Part shown: positions 19,301-27,203 of the stretch, piece after piece
How positions within the stretch are numbered: position 1 is the first letter of the stretch
How the letters are laid out: each line of letters opens with the position of its first letter
Assembly (NCBI GenBank): GCA_950295325.1
Contig: OX485808.1
Coordinates: 14,838,527 to 14,902,526 of the forward strand
Direction: 5' to 3'
Source of the DNA: Polytrichum commune
Taxonomy: Eukaryota > Streptophyta > Polytrichopsida > Polytrichales > Polytrichaceae
Length of the DNA stretch: 64,000 nt
Position numbers and translations under genes: made by a program
The notes under the pieces: model-generated
What the model was told of the DNA's origin: nothing
Database searches by the model: none
What the model saw: the letters and a program-made list of their open reading frames with translations, nothing else

Positions 19301-20468
19301 ATTGTTGTTGAGATACCCCGCACAATTGTCAGCCTCTGTCATTCATGGATGTTGTGGTCAACTTCCTCAAGATGTCACCATAATTAGTGATGAGGATTTG
19401 AGAAGGTTGGGCCACGTGGATTTGATTCTTGCAGGATGGCCTTGTCAAGGCCATTCGCGGGCAGGAACTGGCCATGGATTGGATGATCCTAGGTCTAGTT
19501 TGTTTGCTGATTTGATGCGATTGATGCAATGGTGGTTTACCCACCAATCAACTCCGCCAGGGTACATTTTCAAAAATATACCATTATTGGATGATACCCG
19601 GCACAAAGTGGTGAAGGATGGTGAGTACATTAACCAAATTCTGGGTACTCCAACATTTCTGGATGCTGCATCTTTGGGATCCTTTGCTCATCGGCCTCGT
19701 TGGTTTTGGACCAACTTGGTATCACCTCGGGTGCTTTCAGCGGCGATTGCCCGCATTCCCCGCCTTATGGATCGCAAGGTGGATGACATTTTAGATGATC
19801 ATCGTGTTTCCTTGGCAGTTACCAAGGATGACACCTTGCCATTTGCATTAATTAACAATGTGGGAATTCCGAGAGGTGCACTACCTACTTTTGTGACATA
19901 TCCACAGTCTTTTGCATTTCGATCTCATGGACCTGGCATAGTTTGGGATTCAAAATTCCAAACTTATGAGGAGCCTACGGCAGATGAGCGGGAATGCGCC
20001 ATGGGTTTTCTTACAGGTACCACGGCTGCTCACGGGCTTGAGGAAGGTCAGAGACGTTTCCTATTGGGGCAAGCTATGGATCTTAATAGCATTGTGTGGA
20101 TAATTGGAATTTGTCTTGTTGCTCAACAACGTATGGATGACCAATTGCTTACTCTGAGGGCAGAGAACAATGGTCAGGGGGCAATGGAGCCGCAATCCAA
20201 TTATCACATTAAGGTCAATGACACCGAGGGATTATTTCCTTTGAAACTTCATGTTGCGGAAGAGCTTCGAGCCCAACGTGTTTTTTCGGCTTTGGCCCAA
20301 GAGTTTGAGAAGTTGGAGGCCCATAAAATGTTTTCACTTCTATTTCTTGGTGATACTTCATATGTGGGTAGCTATTTAGCTACACAAACTGATTGTAGTG
20401 GAGAGGATACGCATTTGGATTCAAGTACAGATGATGGGGGCAAAGGTGTTGCCCTCTCCACGGACTAA
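16371..20468 (+). CDS. Gag-protease-DNA cytosine methyltransferase polyprotein (ORF1)
   Basis: 1365 aa, starting at the ATG of MVQTRSRYY. Residues about 70-340 are gag/capsid-like. The first zinc knuckle (C355, C358, C370) has Tyr363 in the His position. The second (C402, C405, H410, C415) is a perfect CX2CX4HX4C. The aspartic protease site is D708-S-G-A. A C5-methyltransferase domain occupies about 930-1255: motif I FGGIGTG at 938-944 (SAM binding), the PCQ catalytic loop with Cys1025, HRPR at 1107-1110 (motif VIII-like), and ERECAMGF (1206-1213) to LLGQAMD at the C-terminal end, in standard motif order and most like DNMT3. The ENV motif reads KNI, with Lys1068 at the catalytic Glu position. 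The region 430-690 is unassigned. The frame ends at TAA but continues in frame into pol, so a fused product by readthrough is possible. The domain fusion is seen directly; enzymatic activity is not established and is doubtful for this copy. Confidence 0.92.
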   Translation: MVQTRSRYYRSPSPDYLEDVHTTNLEPEVDTNEAFEPISALDTTSRLRIWSVGTFDEMEDDRHNSVRDRFSGRTGGISLPDWKLRFRTWIKEKRQRSSNFNDWYAFELLPQHLEYEALQTYERWTEGHQRQLREVEQYWEARVELISALKDGAVATLAPPTLKEEESPAESKDTELALGPMVASSSMATLSRVARATQAALTVVGPLPPFNPLTEFVAHLEVEYGGFRRDQMQRIQDFRREKDDTPRTIYTRLARFAVESGGVFAESQLVKIFLSKIDKRLLELASPRIILDYEGRATLAQAFAVVERCDRALCQHDATDMVSWMTESPKPRRIVTATSSLAETQPVKEQKILHCWGCGEAGYSKNDPNCPKKKKTQPLGKLKQKMEPVKAGDNSKKRQLKCNHCGGTNHDVDHCFQLHPEMRPASYVTGKSPREHSLEAKVAELKQKLKSFASFAQISEPYVGGGTSGSDMYMFGAAGEVVAAASTRSQTLADAVASTSGGSNEVLHPRHAGPADQIGQAHLPLSFGLVDTTVIGAKNPVPLRDGDSISKDVTQALVYKILHMPIFSGSEFMASDFKPAAVFHLAGRMLEGKADLPSLQVSQAVVDVPVAEEVEDLANLRANLADAAIIAFGKQTDIPPASISAVDTSFSNYASGAAYLADISARPARERHNLQPGVVRLMNDKSLFVVSRTDMPTIRATLLRVMMDSGAQPVMIGKGLADSLGLTPASLDPCPFTIVTSVGGTECATGYTKAPLRLIFHVGAGPTYTHLSMKCVVTNATNYDMLVGQQALYPLGFGLDNWTEEAWIRPEWSTGDGRKVFIPVTFAATAMTMVAEAMFGCSGSVADLPCALVLLEETMDYICNVAEQQFLPSFQIPARHFKDPPPPWRTPKELSDHCRHIVADLELGEAPPTSSSFSFAQPIRWQPSPEGIVLVEIFGGIGTGLAAVLEAGITVWRYIHVDNGYAANRAVRHHIQQLLLRYPAQLSASVIHGCCGQLPQDVTIISDEDLRRLGHVDLILAGWPCQGHSRAGTGHGLDDPRSSLFADLMRLMQWWFTHQSTPPGYIFKNIPLLDDTRHKVVKDGEYINQILGTPTFLDAASLGSFAHRPRWFWTNLVSPRVLSAAIARIPRLMDRKVDDILDDHRVSLAVTKDDTLPFALINNVGIPRGALPTFVTYPQSFAFRSHGPGIVWDSKFQTYEEPTADERECAMGFLTGTTAAHGLEEGQRRFLLGQAMDLNSIVWIIGICLVAQQRMDDQLLTLRAENNGQGAMEPQSNYHIKVNDTEGLFPLKLHVAEELRAQRVFSALAQEFEKLEAHKMFSLLFLGDTSYVGSYLATQTDCSGEDTHLDSSTDDGGKGVALSTD
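19158..20130 (+). other. Cytosine-5 DNA methyltransferase domain
   Basis: This is the part of ORF1 that codes for the methyltransferase. The segment around motif I (IFGGIGTGLAAVLEAGITVW, then RYIHVDN) parallels the DNMT3 arrangement of a DG-like SAM loop followed by the motif II acidic residue. GWPCQGHS carries the nucleophilic Cys. The tail ERECAMGF...RRFLLGQAMDLNSIV parallels motifs IX-X. The block lies between protease and reverse transcriptase, a position where ordinary Ty3/Gypsy elements carry no extra domain. It is intact as a frame, which argues for past selection. The Glu-to-Lys change in the ENV motif would be expected to abolish or cripple catalysis. Confidence 0.88.
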
Positions 20469-20474
20469 CAATCA
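20466..20474 (+). promoter_or_regulatory. In-frame TAA in a CARYYA readthrough context
   Basis: ORF1 stops with TAA at 20466-20468. The next two codons in the same frame are CAA TCA, which fits CARYYA, the known 3' context for stop-codon readthrough of the tobacco mosaic virus type. No further stop occurs until 23610. Readthrough would give one Gag-PR-MTase-RT-RH-IN-PHD protein. Alternative: the TAA is a simple C-to-T mutation of CAA. Placing a recoding site after the protease would also be unusual. Confidence 0.55.
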
Positions 20475-23400
20475 CAGGTTGTGCTGGCACCAAGTGGCAA
20501 TCCTTCTATGAAGAAGGAAACCACGGAGTTTGACGATTGGCCAATTGAAGTGGGGCCAAAGCTTACTAGTGCCGAAGCACGAAAAGTACGGGCATTTATT
20601 CGCTCTTACCGTAATTGTTTTGCCTTTAGTCTTCATGATCTTGAAGGATATAAAGATAAACCTGTTTGTATTCAACTCGAGGACGACCACCCTATTTTCA
20701 GACGGCCGTACAGACTTAGTACCTCTGAAAGGTTGGGTGTTCAAACTCGATGTCAAGAGTTATTGGCAGCGGAATTGATTGAACTCTCCAATGGAGAGTA
20801 TGTTTGTGCCACGGTTATGCCGTCAAAGAAGGATATCTTTGGCAATTGGACGGAAAAACGGATGTGTGGTGATTATCGTCCAGTCAACCGCAAGACCAAG
20901 TCGGATCGATATCCAATGCCGATGCCGGAGGAGTTGTTTGATGCACTGGAATTTTCTAGAATCTTCAGCACTCTGGATTTGAGGTTTGGTTATCACCAAT
21001 TACCTTTGTTGTTGGGTGATCGGGTGAAGACCGTATTTTGGGGAATTGATAAAGATGGCAAGGATCAACTTTATCATTGGAAATTTCTGCCATTTAGTCT
21101 CAAGAATGCACCAGCTGAATTTCAGCGGGTGATGGACCAATTATTGGCTGGTTTGCCATTTGCTAGATGTTACATTGATGATGTTATCATCTTTAGTAAT
21201 AGTCCACATGATCATGTGAGACATTTGCAAGCGGTATTTGAACGACTTCAACGGTGGGGACTCCGTTTACATCATGGAAAATGTAAGTTTTTCCATGATC
21301 AATTGCCCTATTTAGGCCACATGATTGTTCCTGGCGGTCTTGGTGTGCAATTGGCGAAGGTGGATGCTTTGCACAAAATTCCTACACCTAGTGATGTACC
21401 ACAGCTTCGTGCATTTCTAGGATTGGCAAATTATTATAGGAGGTTTGTCAAAAACTTTAGTTTGATTGCCAAACCTCTTACCATTCTCACGGGGAAAGAC
21501 CAACCATGGATTTGGAGTCGGGAACAACAACAGGCATTTGATACATTAAAGCAGAGGCTCGGTTCAGCGCCAGTGCTTCGACGTCCGGATGTGTCTAGAG
21601 CTTTTCAATTGCACACGGATTGGAGTGCAGTGGGATTGGGAGCGGTATTGACACAGAAAGATGAAGAGGGAAAGGAATATGTGGTGGCTTATGCATCTAG
21701 AAGCAATAATAGTGTTGAATCTAATTATTCTTCTTATGAAGGCGAGGCCTTGGCGGCTGTTTGGGCCATTGCACATTTTCGACCTTATTTGTATGGGCAA
21801 AAGTTTACTTTGGTGACTGATCATCAGCCTTTAAAATGGCTTATGGAATCAGATAAGCTTACCGTGAAACTTGCTAGGTGGGCATTGTTACTTCAGGAAT
21901 ATGATTTTGAAGTTGTTCACCGAGCAGGAATTGCCAACTTGGATGCAGACGGATTGTCTCGCAATCCAAGTCCTTCAGATGAGGATTTAACTGGAGCCAA
22001 GTGGCATGGAGATTGTGATCGTGAGGCAGTGTCGGGTTGGCATGCTGCCACATATCTCACAATGATGTCGGAATTGGCTGCTGAGATCCTTGTAGAAGAA
22101 CAAGATGAGGAGGTTGATAAATCTCTCGTTGTTAGTGATGTGTGGGAAGACCAGGCGGTCTTGCACAAACTTCAACAAGGGGTATTTTCTCTTGGACTAT
22201 CTGCTATGGAGCGAGATAGAGTTAGTCACCGGATAACAAGGTTTCGTTGGGCAAACAGCTTGTTATTTCGTGTGTGGCCGAACGGAACGAGGCGCATCGT
22301 TCCAAGGCCAGATCAAAGAGCTTATTTGGTGCGGCAAGTGCACGAGGAGCTTGGATATTTTGGAGTGCGAAGGACGCACTCTATGTTGCGCAACCAATAT
22401 TTGTGGACTGGTATGTATCAACAGGTTGTCACTTATGTTTCTCGGTGTGAAGTATGTGACCGGGTTAGATCAAGTTTTAATACTTTGTCACCTCAACTTC
22501 AACCTTTACCTATTATGGGCTTGGGATATCGTTGGTCTTTGGATTTTGCCGGACCGCTTACTATCACTCCACGTGGTTCCAAGTATGTGTTTGTGATGGT
22601 GGAGCATTTTAGTAAGTGGATTGAACTCGTGGCTCTTCCCCAAAATTCCTCAGAATTGGCGGCTATGGCATTTCTTGATCGAGTTTTGGCACGGTTTGGG
22701 GCACCTGCAGAGGTGTTGACGGATCAAGGGAGAGAATTCCTTGGATCTTTCGAGGCTTTGTGTACCAAGGCTTTGATTGATCATCGGACAACTTCCAGAG
22801 ATCACCCTGAGGCAGATGGCTTAGCTGAACGAGTTGTTCAGACGGTTAAGCGCGGTTTGCGGAAGTATGGATTGCTTCATGGCAACCATCGCGATTGGGA
22901 CTTGATGTTACCATGGATAACAATGGGTTATCGTTTCAGCAGGCAAACATCTTTGGCATCCTATAGTCCTTACCAACTCTTGTATGGACGGGAATCAATT
23001 TTACCTAGCTCGGTGCGAGAGAAATTGGCTCCCGTGGTAAACTTGGATGATCCAGATGTTTGGGCTCAATGTCTTCATGACCGAGCAACGTTCTTCCAAA
23101 AGGCCATGCCTATGGCTATGGAGAACTTAAATATTGCTCAACATCGTGATACATTACGGTATGCCCGGATCCGCAGTGGAGCTTATCGACCTCAGGTTCG
23201 TAGATTTTCCAAGGGAGATTATGTTTACTTGCAACGGGAGGCGCCTACGACATTGGATGTCAAGGCTGGGCGCACGATTTTGCGGATAAAAGATGTCTTG
23301 CCAAGTGGTATATTATTGCTTGAAGGCAAGGATGGACGGGAATGTCGTGAGCATTCAAAGAATTGTGCTCCATGTCACCTTCCCATCGACGGCTCTGTGC

Positions 23401-23612
23401 ATCCCGAGTTGGCGGTTGTACCACAGGGTCTGCCTTGTTATGTTTGTGGAGAGAAGAAAGGAGCTGCAACAATGTTATTGTGCGACCAATGTCAACGTGG
23501 ATGGCACATGGCATGTTTGACACCTCCCATTTTTACTCTTCCTTCTGGCAATTGGGTTTGTCCTCGTTGTCGGAAAGCCTCTCATTCCATGACCGTTAAT
23601 GGTCATGATTGA
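20469..23612 (+). CDS. Pol: reverse transcriptase, RNase H, integrase, PHD finger (ORF2)
   Basis: The frame is the direct continuation of ORF1 past its stop. The first ATG after the stop is at 20508, so independent initiation there is the alternative. RT: the conserved YPMPMPEELFDAL and FSTLDLRFGYHQL lead to the catalytic YIDD at 21171-21182. RNase H: HTDWSAVGLGAVL, YEGEALAAVWA, VTDHQPL and NLDADGLSR give the acidic residues. Integrase: an HHCC region with His at 22341 but Tyr (22356-22358) where the second zinc His is expected, then CEVC, then the core with LDFAGP, LTDQGREF and GLAERVV for the D,D,E triad. C-terminus: a VLPSGILLLEG segment, then a C4HC3 PHD finger at 23436-23570. Chromoviruses carry a chromodomain here; this element has a PHD finger instead. 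The product copies the RNA and inserts the cDNA. Confidence 0.93.
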   Translation, partial: QSQVVLAPSGNPSMKKETTEFDDWPIEVGPKLTSAEARKVRAFIRSYRNCFAFSLHDLEGYKDKPVCIQLEDDHPIFRRPYRLSTSERLGVQTRCQELLAAELIELSNGEYVCATVMPSKKDIFGNWTEKRMCGDYRPVNRKTKSDRYPMPMPEELFDALEFSRIFSTLDLRFGYHQLPLLLGDRVKTVFWGIDKDGKDQLYHWKFLPFSLKNAPAEFQRVMDQLLAGLPFARCYIDDVIIFSNSPHDHVRHLQAVFERLQRWGLRLHHGKCKFFHDQLPYLGHMIVPGGLGVQLAKVDALHKIPTPSDVPQLRAFLGLANYYRRFVKNFSLIAKPLTILTGKDQPWIWSREQQQAFDTLKQRLGSAPVLRRPDVSRAFQLHTDWSAVGLGAVLTQKDEEGKEYVVAYASRSNNSVESNYSSYEGEALAAVWAIAHFRPYLYGQKFTLVTDHQPLKWLMESDKLTVKLARWALLLQEYDFEVVHRAGIANLDADGLSRNPSPSDEDLTGAKWHGDCDREAVSGWHAATYLTMMSELAAEILVEEQDEEVDKSLVVSDVWEDQAVLHKLQQGVFSLGLSAMERDRVSHRITRFRWANSLLFRVWPNGTRRIVPRPDQRAYLVRQVHEELGYFGVRRTHSMLRNQYLWTGMYQQVVTYVSRCEVCDRVRSSFNTLSPQLQPLPIMGLGYRWSLDFAGPLTITPRGSKYVFVMVEHFSKWIELVALPQNSSELAAMAFLDRVLARFGAPAEVLTDQGREFLGSFEALCTKALIDHRTTSRDHPEADGLAERVVQTVKRGLRKYGLLHGNHRDWDLMLPWITMGYRFSRQTSLASYSPYQLLYGRESILPSSVREKLAPVVNLDDPDVWAQCLHDRATFFQKAMPMAMENLNIAQHRDTLRYARIRSGAYRPQVRRFSKGDYVYLQREAPTTLDVKAGRTILRIKDVLPSGILLLEGKDGRECREHSKNCAPCHLPIDGSVHPELAVVPQGLPCYVCGEKKGAATMLLCDQCQRGWHMACLTPPIFTLPSGNWVCPRCRKASHSMTVNGHD
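23436..23570 (+). other. PHD finger at the integrase C-terminus
   Basis: Cysteine and histidine spacing is CYVC, LLCDQC, GWHMAC, WVCPRC, a complete C4-H-C3 set with the conserved Trp before the last pair. PHD fingers of this class read the histone H3 tail, often by its K4 methylation state. At the end of an integrase this would be expected to guide integration to particular chromatin. The last function is inference. Confidence 0.88.
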
Positions 23613-24045
23613 GAATTTTGTGGATGTTTACCACATGTTTTAGTGGTGAAGTTGTTATTTAGTTGGTTGGAAATTTTATGGAATTAAGACCACATTGAAA
23701 GAGTTATCCAAGAATTCAACATTAATTGTTGAAGGCGATTAAAGATGGGGCTCACATTGCATCCAGCCTACAGTTCTTGGATTACTTTGTCAATCACGAG
23801 TTTAATTCCTTCGATTACTACTACCCAATTAAATATGTATAGATGTAGCAACAACTTCATCATGTTCAACAACTCTACCGATGAGTGTGTTTGTTCCTAG
23901 CCGATTGGAGGGGCTCCTTATCTGCTAGTGGGGGCACTTGAAGAGGTGGTTGTCTAGCATTTTAGTTTGTTATTTTATTTTGCTAATTGATGTTAACAAC
24001 GACACTCGATCTGTTGTGTTTAACAATCTTAGTTTACACGACAGC
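23613..24045 (+). other. Retrotransposon 3' untranslated region
   Basis: Non-coding stretch between the pol stop and the right LTR. A purine-rich AGTGGGGGCACTTGAAGAGG lies about 100 bp before the LTR, but nothing purine-rich abuts the LTR, so the plus-strand primer site is unidentified. Confidence 0.6.
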
Positions 24046-24478
24046 TGTCACGTGAGGTGACATCGGGGGCTAAGTTACGTCAATTTAGGAGTAAATGGAC
24101 TCCATTAGGAGTCCATGTGTGTTGGGATGAATAACGGACCCCATTGGGAGTCCTTGTTAGTTGTTCATCCACTCCATGGATGAACTCCACATAGGATTGG
24201 GGTTGGAGAGGAAGGCCTCTTGACTTGCCATTGTTGTCAAGTCAAGTCTTGTGAGTGTGTTTTGATAGAGAGAGAGCTTGTTGTTGCTTTCTCATGGCTA
24301 TGGTGTAGTAGATTATGAGTAAAGCCTTTGCATTCTTTCTCCACCACTTGCACTCTTGGATTCTCCCTTCGTGGAGTGAGAGATAGCTTGACTCTTGTAT
24401 GTGAATTTTAGAGTTTCTTAAGCTTTGTAAGGAGACATTTTAGTTTCTTAAGCTTGGAGAGAGAAACCCTCATACTTG
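24046..24478 (+). repeat. 3' LTR
   Basis: About 99% identical to the 5' LTR: four substitutions, three of them transitions, plus 4-nt and 2-nt deletions. The same G-box and hairpins are retained. It is followed by ACCTACAAGAAG, the continuation of the interrupted R1 copy. Confidence 0.9.
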
Positions 24479-24480
24479 AC

Positions 24481-24530
24481 CTACAAGAAGTGGGTGCAAA
24501 GCTTAAAGTGTCCATTTACCACCCTTGTAC
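24481..24530 (+). repeat. Dispersed repeat R1, copy 6, right part
   Basis: CTACAAGAAGTGGGTGCAAAGC matches the R1 phrase CCTACAAGAAGTTGGTGCAGAG at about 8967. It is the right half of the copy split by the retrotransposon. Confidence 0.65.
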
Positions 24531-25524
24531 CTTAACCATGACACTACTAATGGGATCCTCCAGTAACTGCAATACAATATAAACATCTCACAAGAATCAT
24601 AACCATGAATACAAAACACTCCCTTCTAACAAATCTCCACTCCACAGTTTGGAAAAATATTCTTCGTAACACTCTACACAAAAACACTTCAACAATTTGT
24701 ATGAAAAACTACCTGTTGTTCCCTGGAAACTGCACAATAAGGGATCTCTGATAAAGATAGGTGGTTTGAATCCAATCAACATGAAGTTCCATAATCTGCA
24801 AGAATACTTGGAAGATGCACATTCATATTGACCAAAAACACTCATTGCAGAAAAATGAAAATTCGAGAAAAGAAGAGCTTGCACAGAACAATGTGAAATG
24901 ACTAGAAATACACATGGTCTCACTCAGGTGATGTGCTTTCAAACTTGTTGCAAGCTTGTGCATTCCACACTTAACAAGGTTGCAAATTTCACATACAACT
25001 TCATCGACAATGTATTGCCATTATGTATGTGCAACATATGCAACCACATGACATTATTCAACTAAGTGATCAGGTTGGGTGAGCTCAGGAATATGTTAGT
25101 AAGATGCTAGAATTATATCTTATGGATGCTTGTCTCGGCATATTCAACTTGATAAACTTAGGTGAAAAAATATAACTAAGTATTATCGGAATGGAACGGT
25201 TGATAACACCTAAATAATGTTATGCAGGTTGCAGGTTGCGGACACATATAGAAATACTTTATCGACACACCTCTGAATGAAGGTTTGATGTGCTTGGGTA
25301 GCTCAAGTCTTCCACCTCCAAGAATTAGATTGGAATCATTTAATAATGCCTTCAAATGGGATTGAAGTGGTTAAGAGTCAAGGGGCAAGTCATTGCACCA
25401 CTATAAACATGAGATTTCTCTATAAATGCATCCAATATGACATTGAAATATGTTTGGAGCTCTCGAAAACAACTCCGGTTGAGCTTTTAAAATTAACTAT
25501 GTCATAATCAAACCAAATGCTCAC
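24531..25524. other. Intergenic, one unexplained minus frame
   Basis: A 108-codon minus-strand frame at 24597-24923 has no recognisable motif and no obvious splice or promoter context. Nothing else was seen. Confidence 0.35.
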
Positions 25525-25901
25525 GACACTAAATATGATATTTAGTGTCATATGGTATTTAATTTCACTCTGGTAACTTTTTGGATGACACTTCTTATGA
25601 ATAAGTTTACAAATATTGTCATGGATGATATATGAGTTCATCCATTGGCCAAAACCCTACCTTCTCTTGTCACCAACTTGTGATGAAATGTTGTCATGGA
25701 TGATTGAAATTTGGATGAAAATTCACTTGGTAAGTGACGGTAATTGCAACACTGTAAATCTATAATCCCCCAAATGTTTTACAAGGATGTGACAAATAAT
25801 GATGGGTTAACGTTTAGTGTTGGTGACACTATACCACAGTTTACAATTAGTATTGAGCAAGACAATCTGAATTGGTGACACTAAATATCATGTTTAGTGT
25901 A
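25525..25901. mobile_element. TIR element, family M3, copy 1
   Basis: The left end is GACACTAAATATGATATTTAGTGTC (25525 on), itself a palindrome. The right end is GACACTAAATATCATGTTTAGTG near 25877-25900. The interior is shared with 46479-46799: AAATATTGTCATGGATG, TTCATCCATTGGCCAAAACCC and TTTGGATGAAAAT. No coding capacity. Confidence 0.7.
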
Positions 25902-27203
25902 CTATTCTCAGGGACAATAAACATGTTGGAGGCTTTGAGATCTCCGTGCAACTCCACCATCTCCATTGTCATTTGCTGTAAAACAAATGTAAGCTGCTGA
26001 ACGTCTTGAAAAACGTCTACAATGATACCCCAACATAAGGGGCCACTACACTGCTAACTAGGTGAGTACTAGAAAAGAACACCTTGCAAACGGCCTTGGG
26101 ACCATATATAACTCCACGAATGACTTAGAATCGAACCTATGTGTACAAGATTAGTGTGTAATTCCCGAGGTCATGTGTTCTCCACAAGAGCTCCAAGCTA
26201 AATCAATAGAGAACCACATTGCTATATAGACCATCGAGTCATTGAGTGAGGTTATCCATGTTGAGTAAGGTGAGACTGATGATGAAGATCGATCTTGAAT
26301 TAATTAGTCCTAGAACACCCGGATAAGTTTCAAATTGTTCAACCTTTTGCCAACGTGAAACTCCAAAAGTTGTGCATTATCATGAAATTTAACCTTACAA
26401 CATTTACTCAAACCCTAGTGTACACTTATACACAGAAACCCTGAAGCCTTACACATAAAATCTTTTGTTTGTTTGCAACCCCAACGAATAAGTCTACTTA
26501 CATTTTTACATAGCTATCATCCAGTAACCCAGGTGAGTAAAGAAAATGAAGAGCGTAATAGAGAGGCAGAGAGTAGAGAATGACAAGCTTCTGTAGGACG
26601 ACAAGAACTCGGAGATGCTCAAGCAAGCTTAAGTTCAATCACTGCAATTAATCCATCCAACAAAGGGAAAGGGAATGACTACTTAAATTAAAATATGTCT
26701 TCCATCAAATCTCTAGAGCTGCACAGAGACTCACAATCGCAAATTACAGAAGACATAAGTGAACTTGTATCCTAGTACCACAAACTCTGAAGGATGGTGA
26801 TGTAAGTTGTAAGAACTTCACCTCCTCAACCAACAACCATATGGGGTGCAGGTTTTCACTTCCCCCCATGCAAACAAACTTAACCACATATTGACGGCTA
26901 GGGAGGAAAACGGTACATCGTCGGAAGGCCCAAAAAAGAGAAGTGTTGTGGTCATGCTACAGGAGGTTGTTCCTGCAGCGCACCCAAAGCCTTCCCCTCA
27001 ATAAGATGCTCCTCTCTCCTCCCCCAAGCTCTCTCTTACACCAAAGGCACCCCTAGTCTTATCTATTTCTATCCCTAGTATCTAAGAGATATTTCTAGAA
27101 GTCTCAAGTCTTACTAAATGTAGATTGAAGGTTCCTTATTTGCATACATAAATCATTTCACCATATGATCCTTACTTATCCTTTGCTCAATCATAATCCT
27201 CTA
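25902..27203. other. Intergenic, nothing recognised
   Basis: Short frames only. The segment near 26890-27060 is somewhat GC-richer, with a pyrimidine-rich run, but no exon or promoter could be argued. Confidence 0.35.

Larger units (their letters stand above)
14678..24478 (+). mobile_element. Ty3/Gypsy-type LTR retrotransposon encoding a DNA methyltransferase and a PHD finger
   Basis: A near-complete element of about 9.8 kb with LTRs at both ends, a 1.25-kb leader, one long frame interrupted by a single TAA, and a 0.43-kb 3' untranslated part. Domain order is gag, two zinc knuckles, protease, cytosine-5 methyltransferase, stop, reverse transcriptase, RNase H, integrase, PHD finger. RT before integrase makes it Ty3/Gypsy-type. 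The two LTRs differ by four substitutions and two small indels over about 435 bp, so the insertion is recent. It is inserted in an R1 copy, and ACCT precedes the left LTR and follows the right one (14674-14677, 24479-24482), a probable 4-bp duplication. The 3' LTR boundary is uncertain by a few bases. No canonical TGG-starting tRNA primer site was recognised directly after the left LTR, and no polypurine tract lies directly before the right LTR. Confidence 0.93.

Noticed and set aside
23926-23946. Polypurine tract
   Set aside because: AGTGGGGGCACTTGAAGAGG is broken by pyrimidines and lies about 100 bp before the 3' LTR, not adjacent to it.
24597-24923. 108-aa minus-strand frame as a gene
   Set aside because: No motif, no supporting splice or promoter signals, and length within chance for AT-rich DNA of this size.
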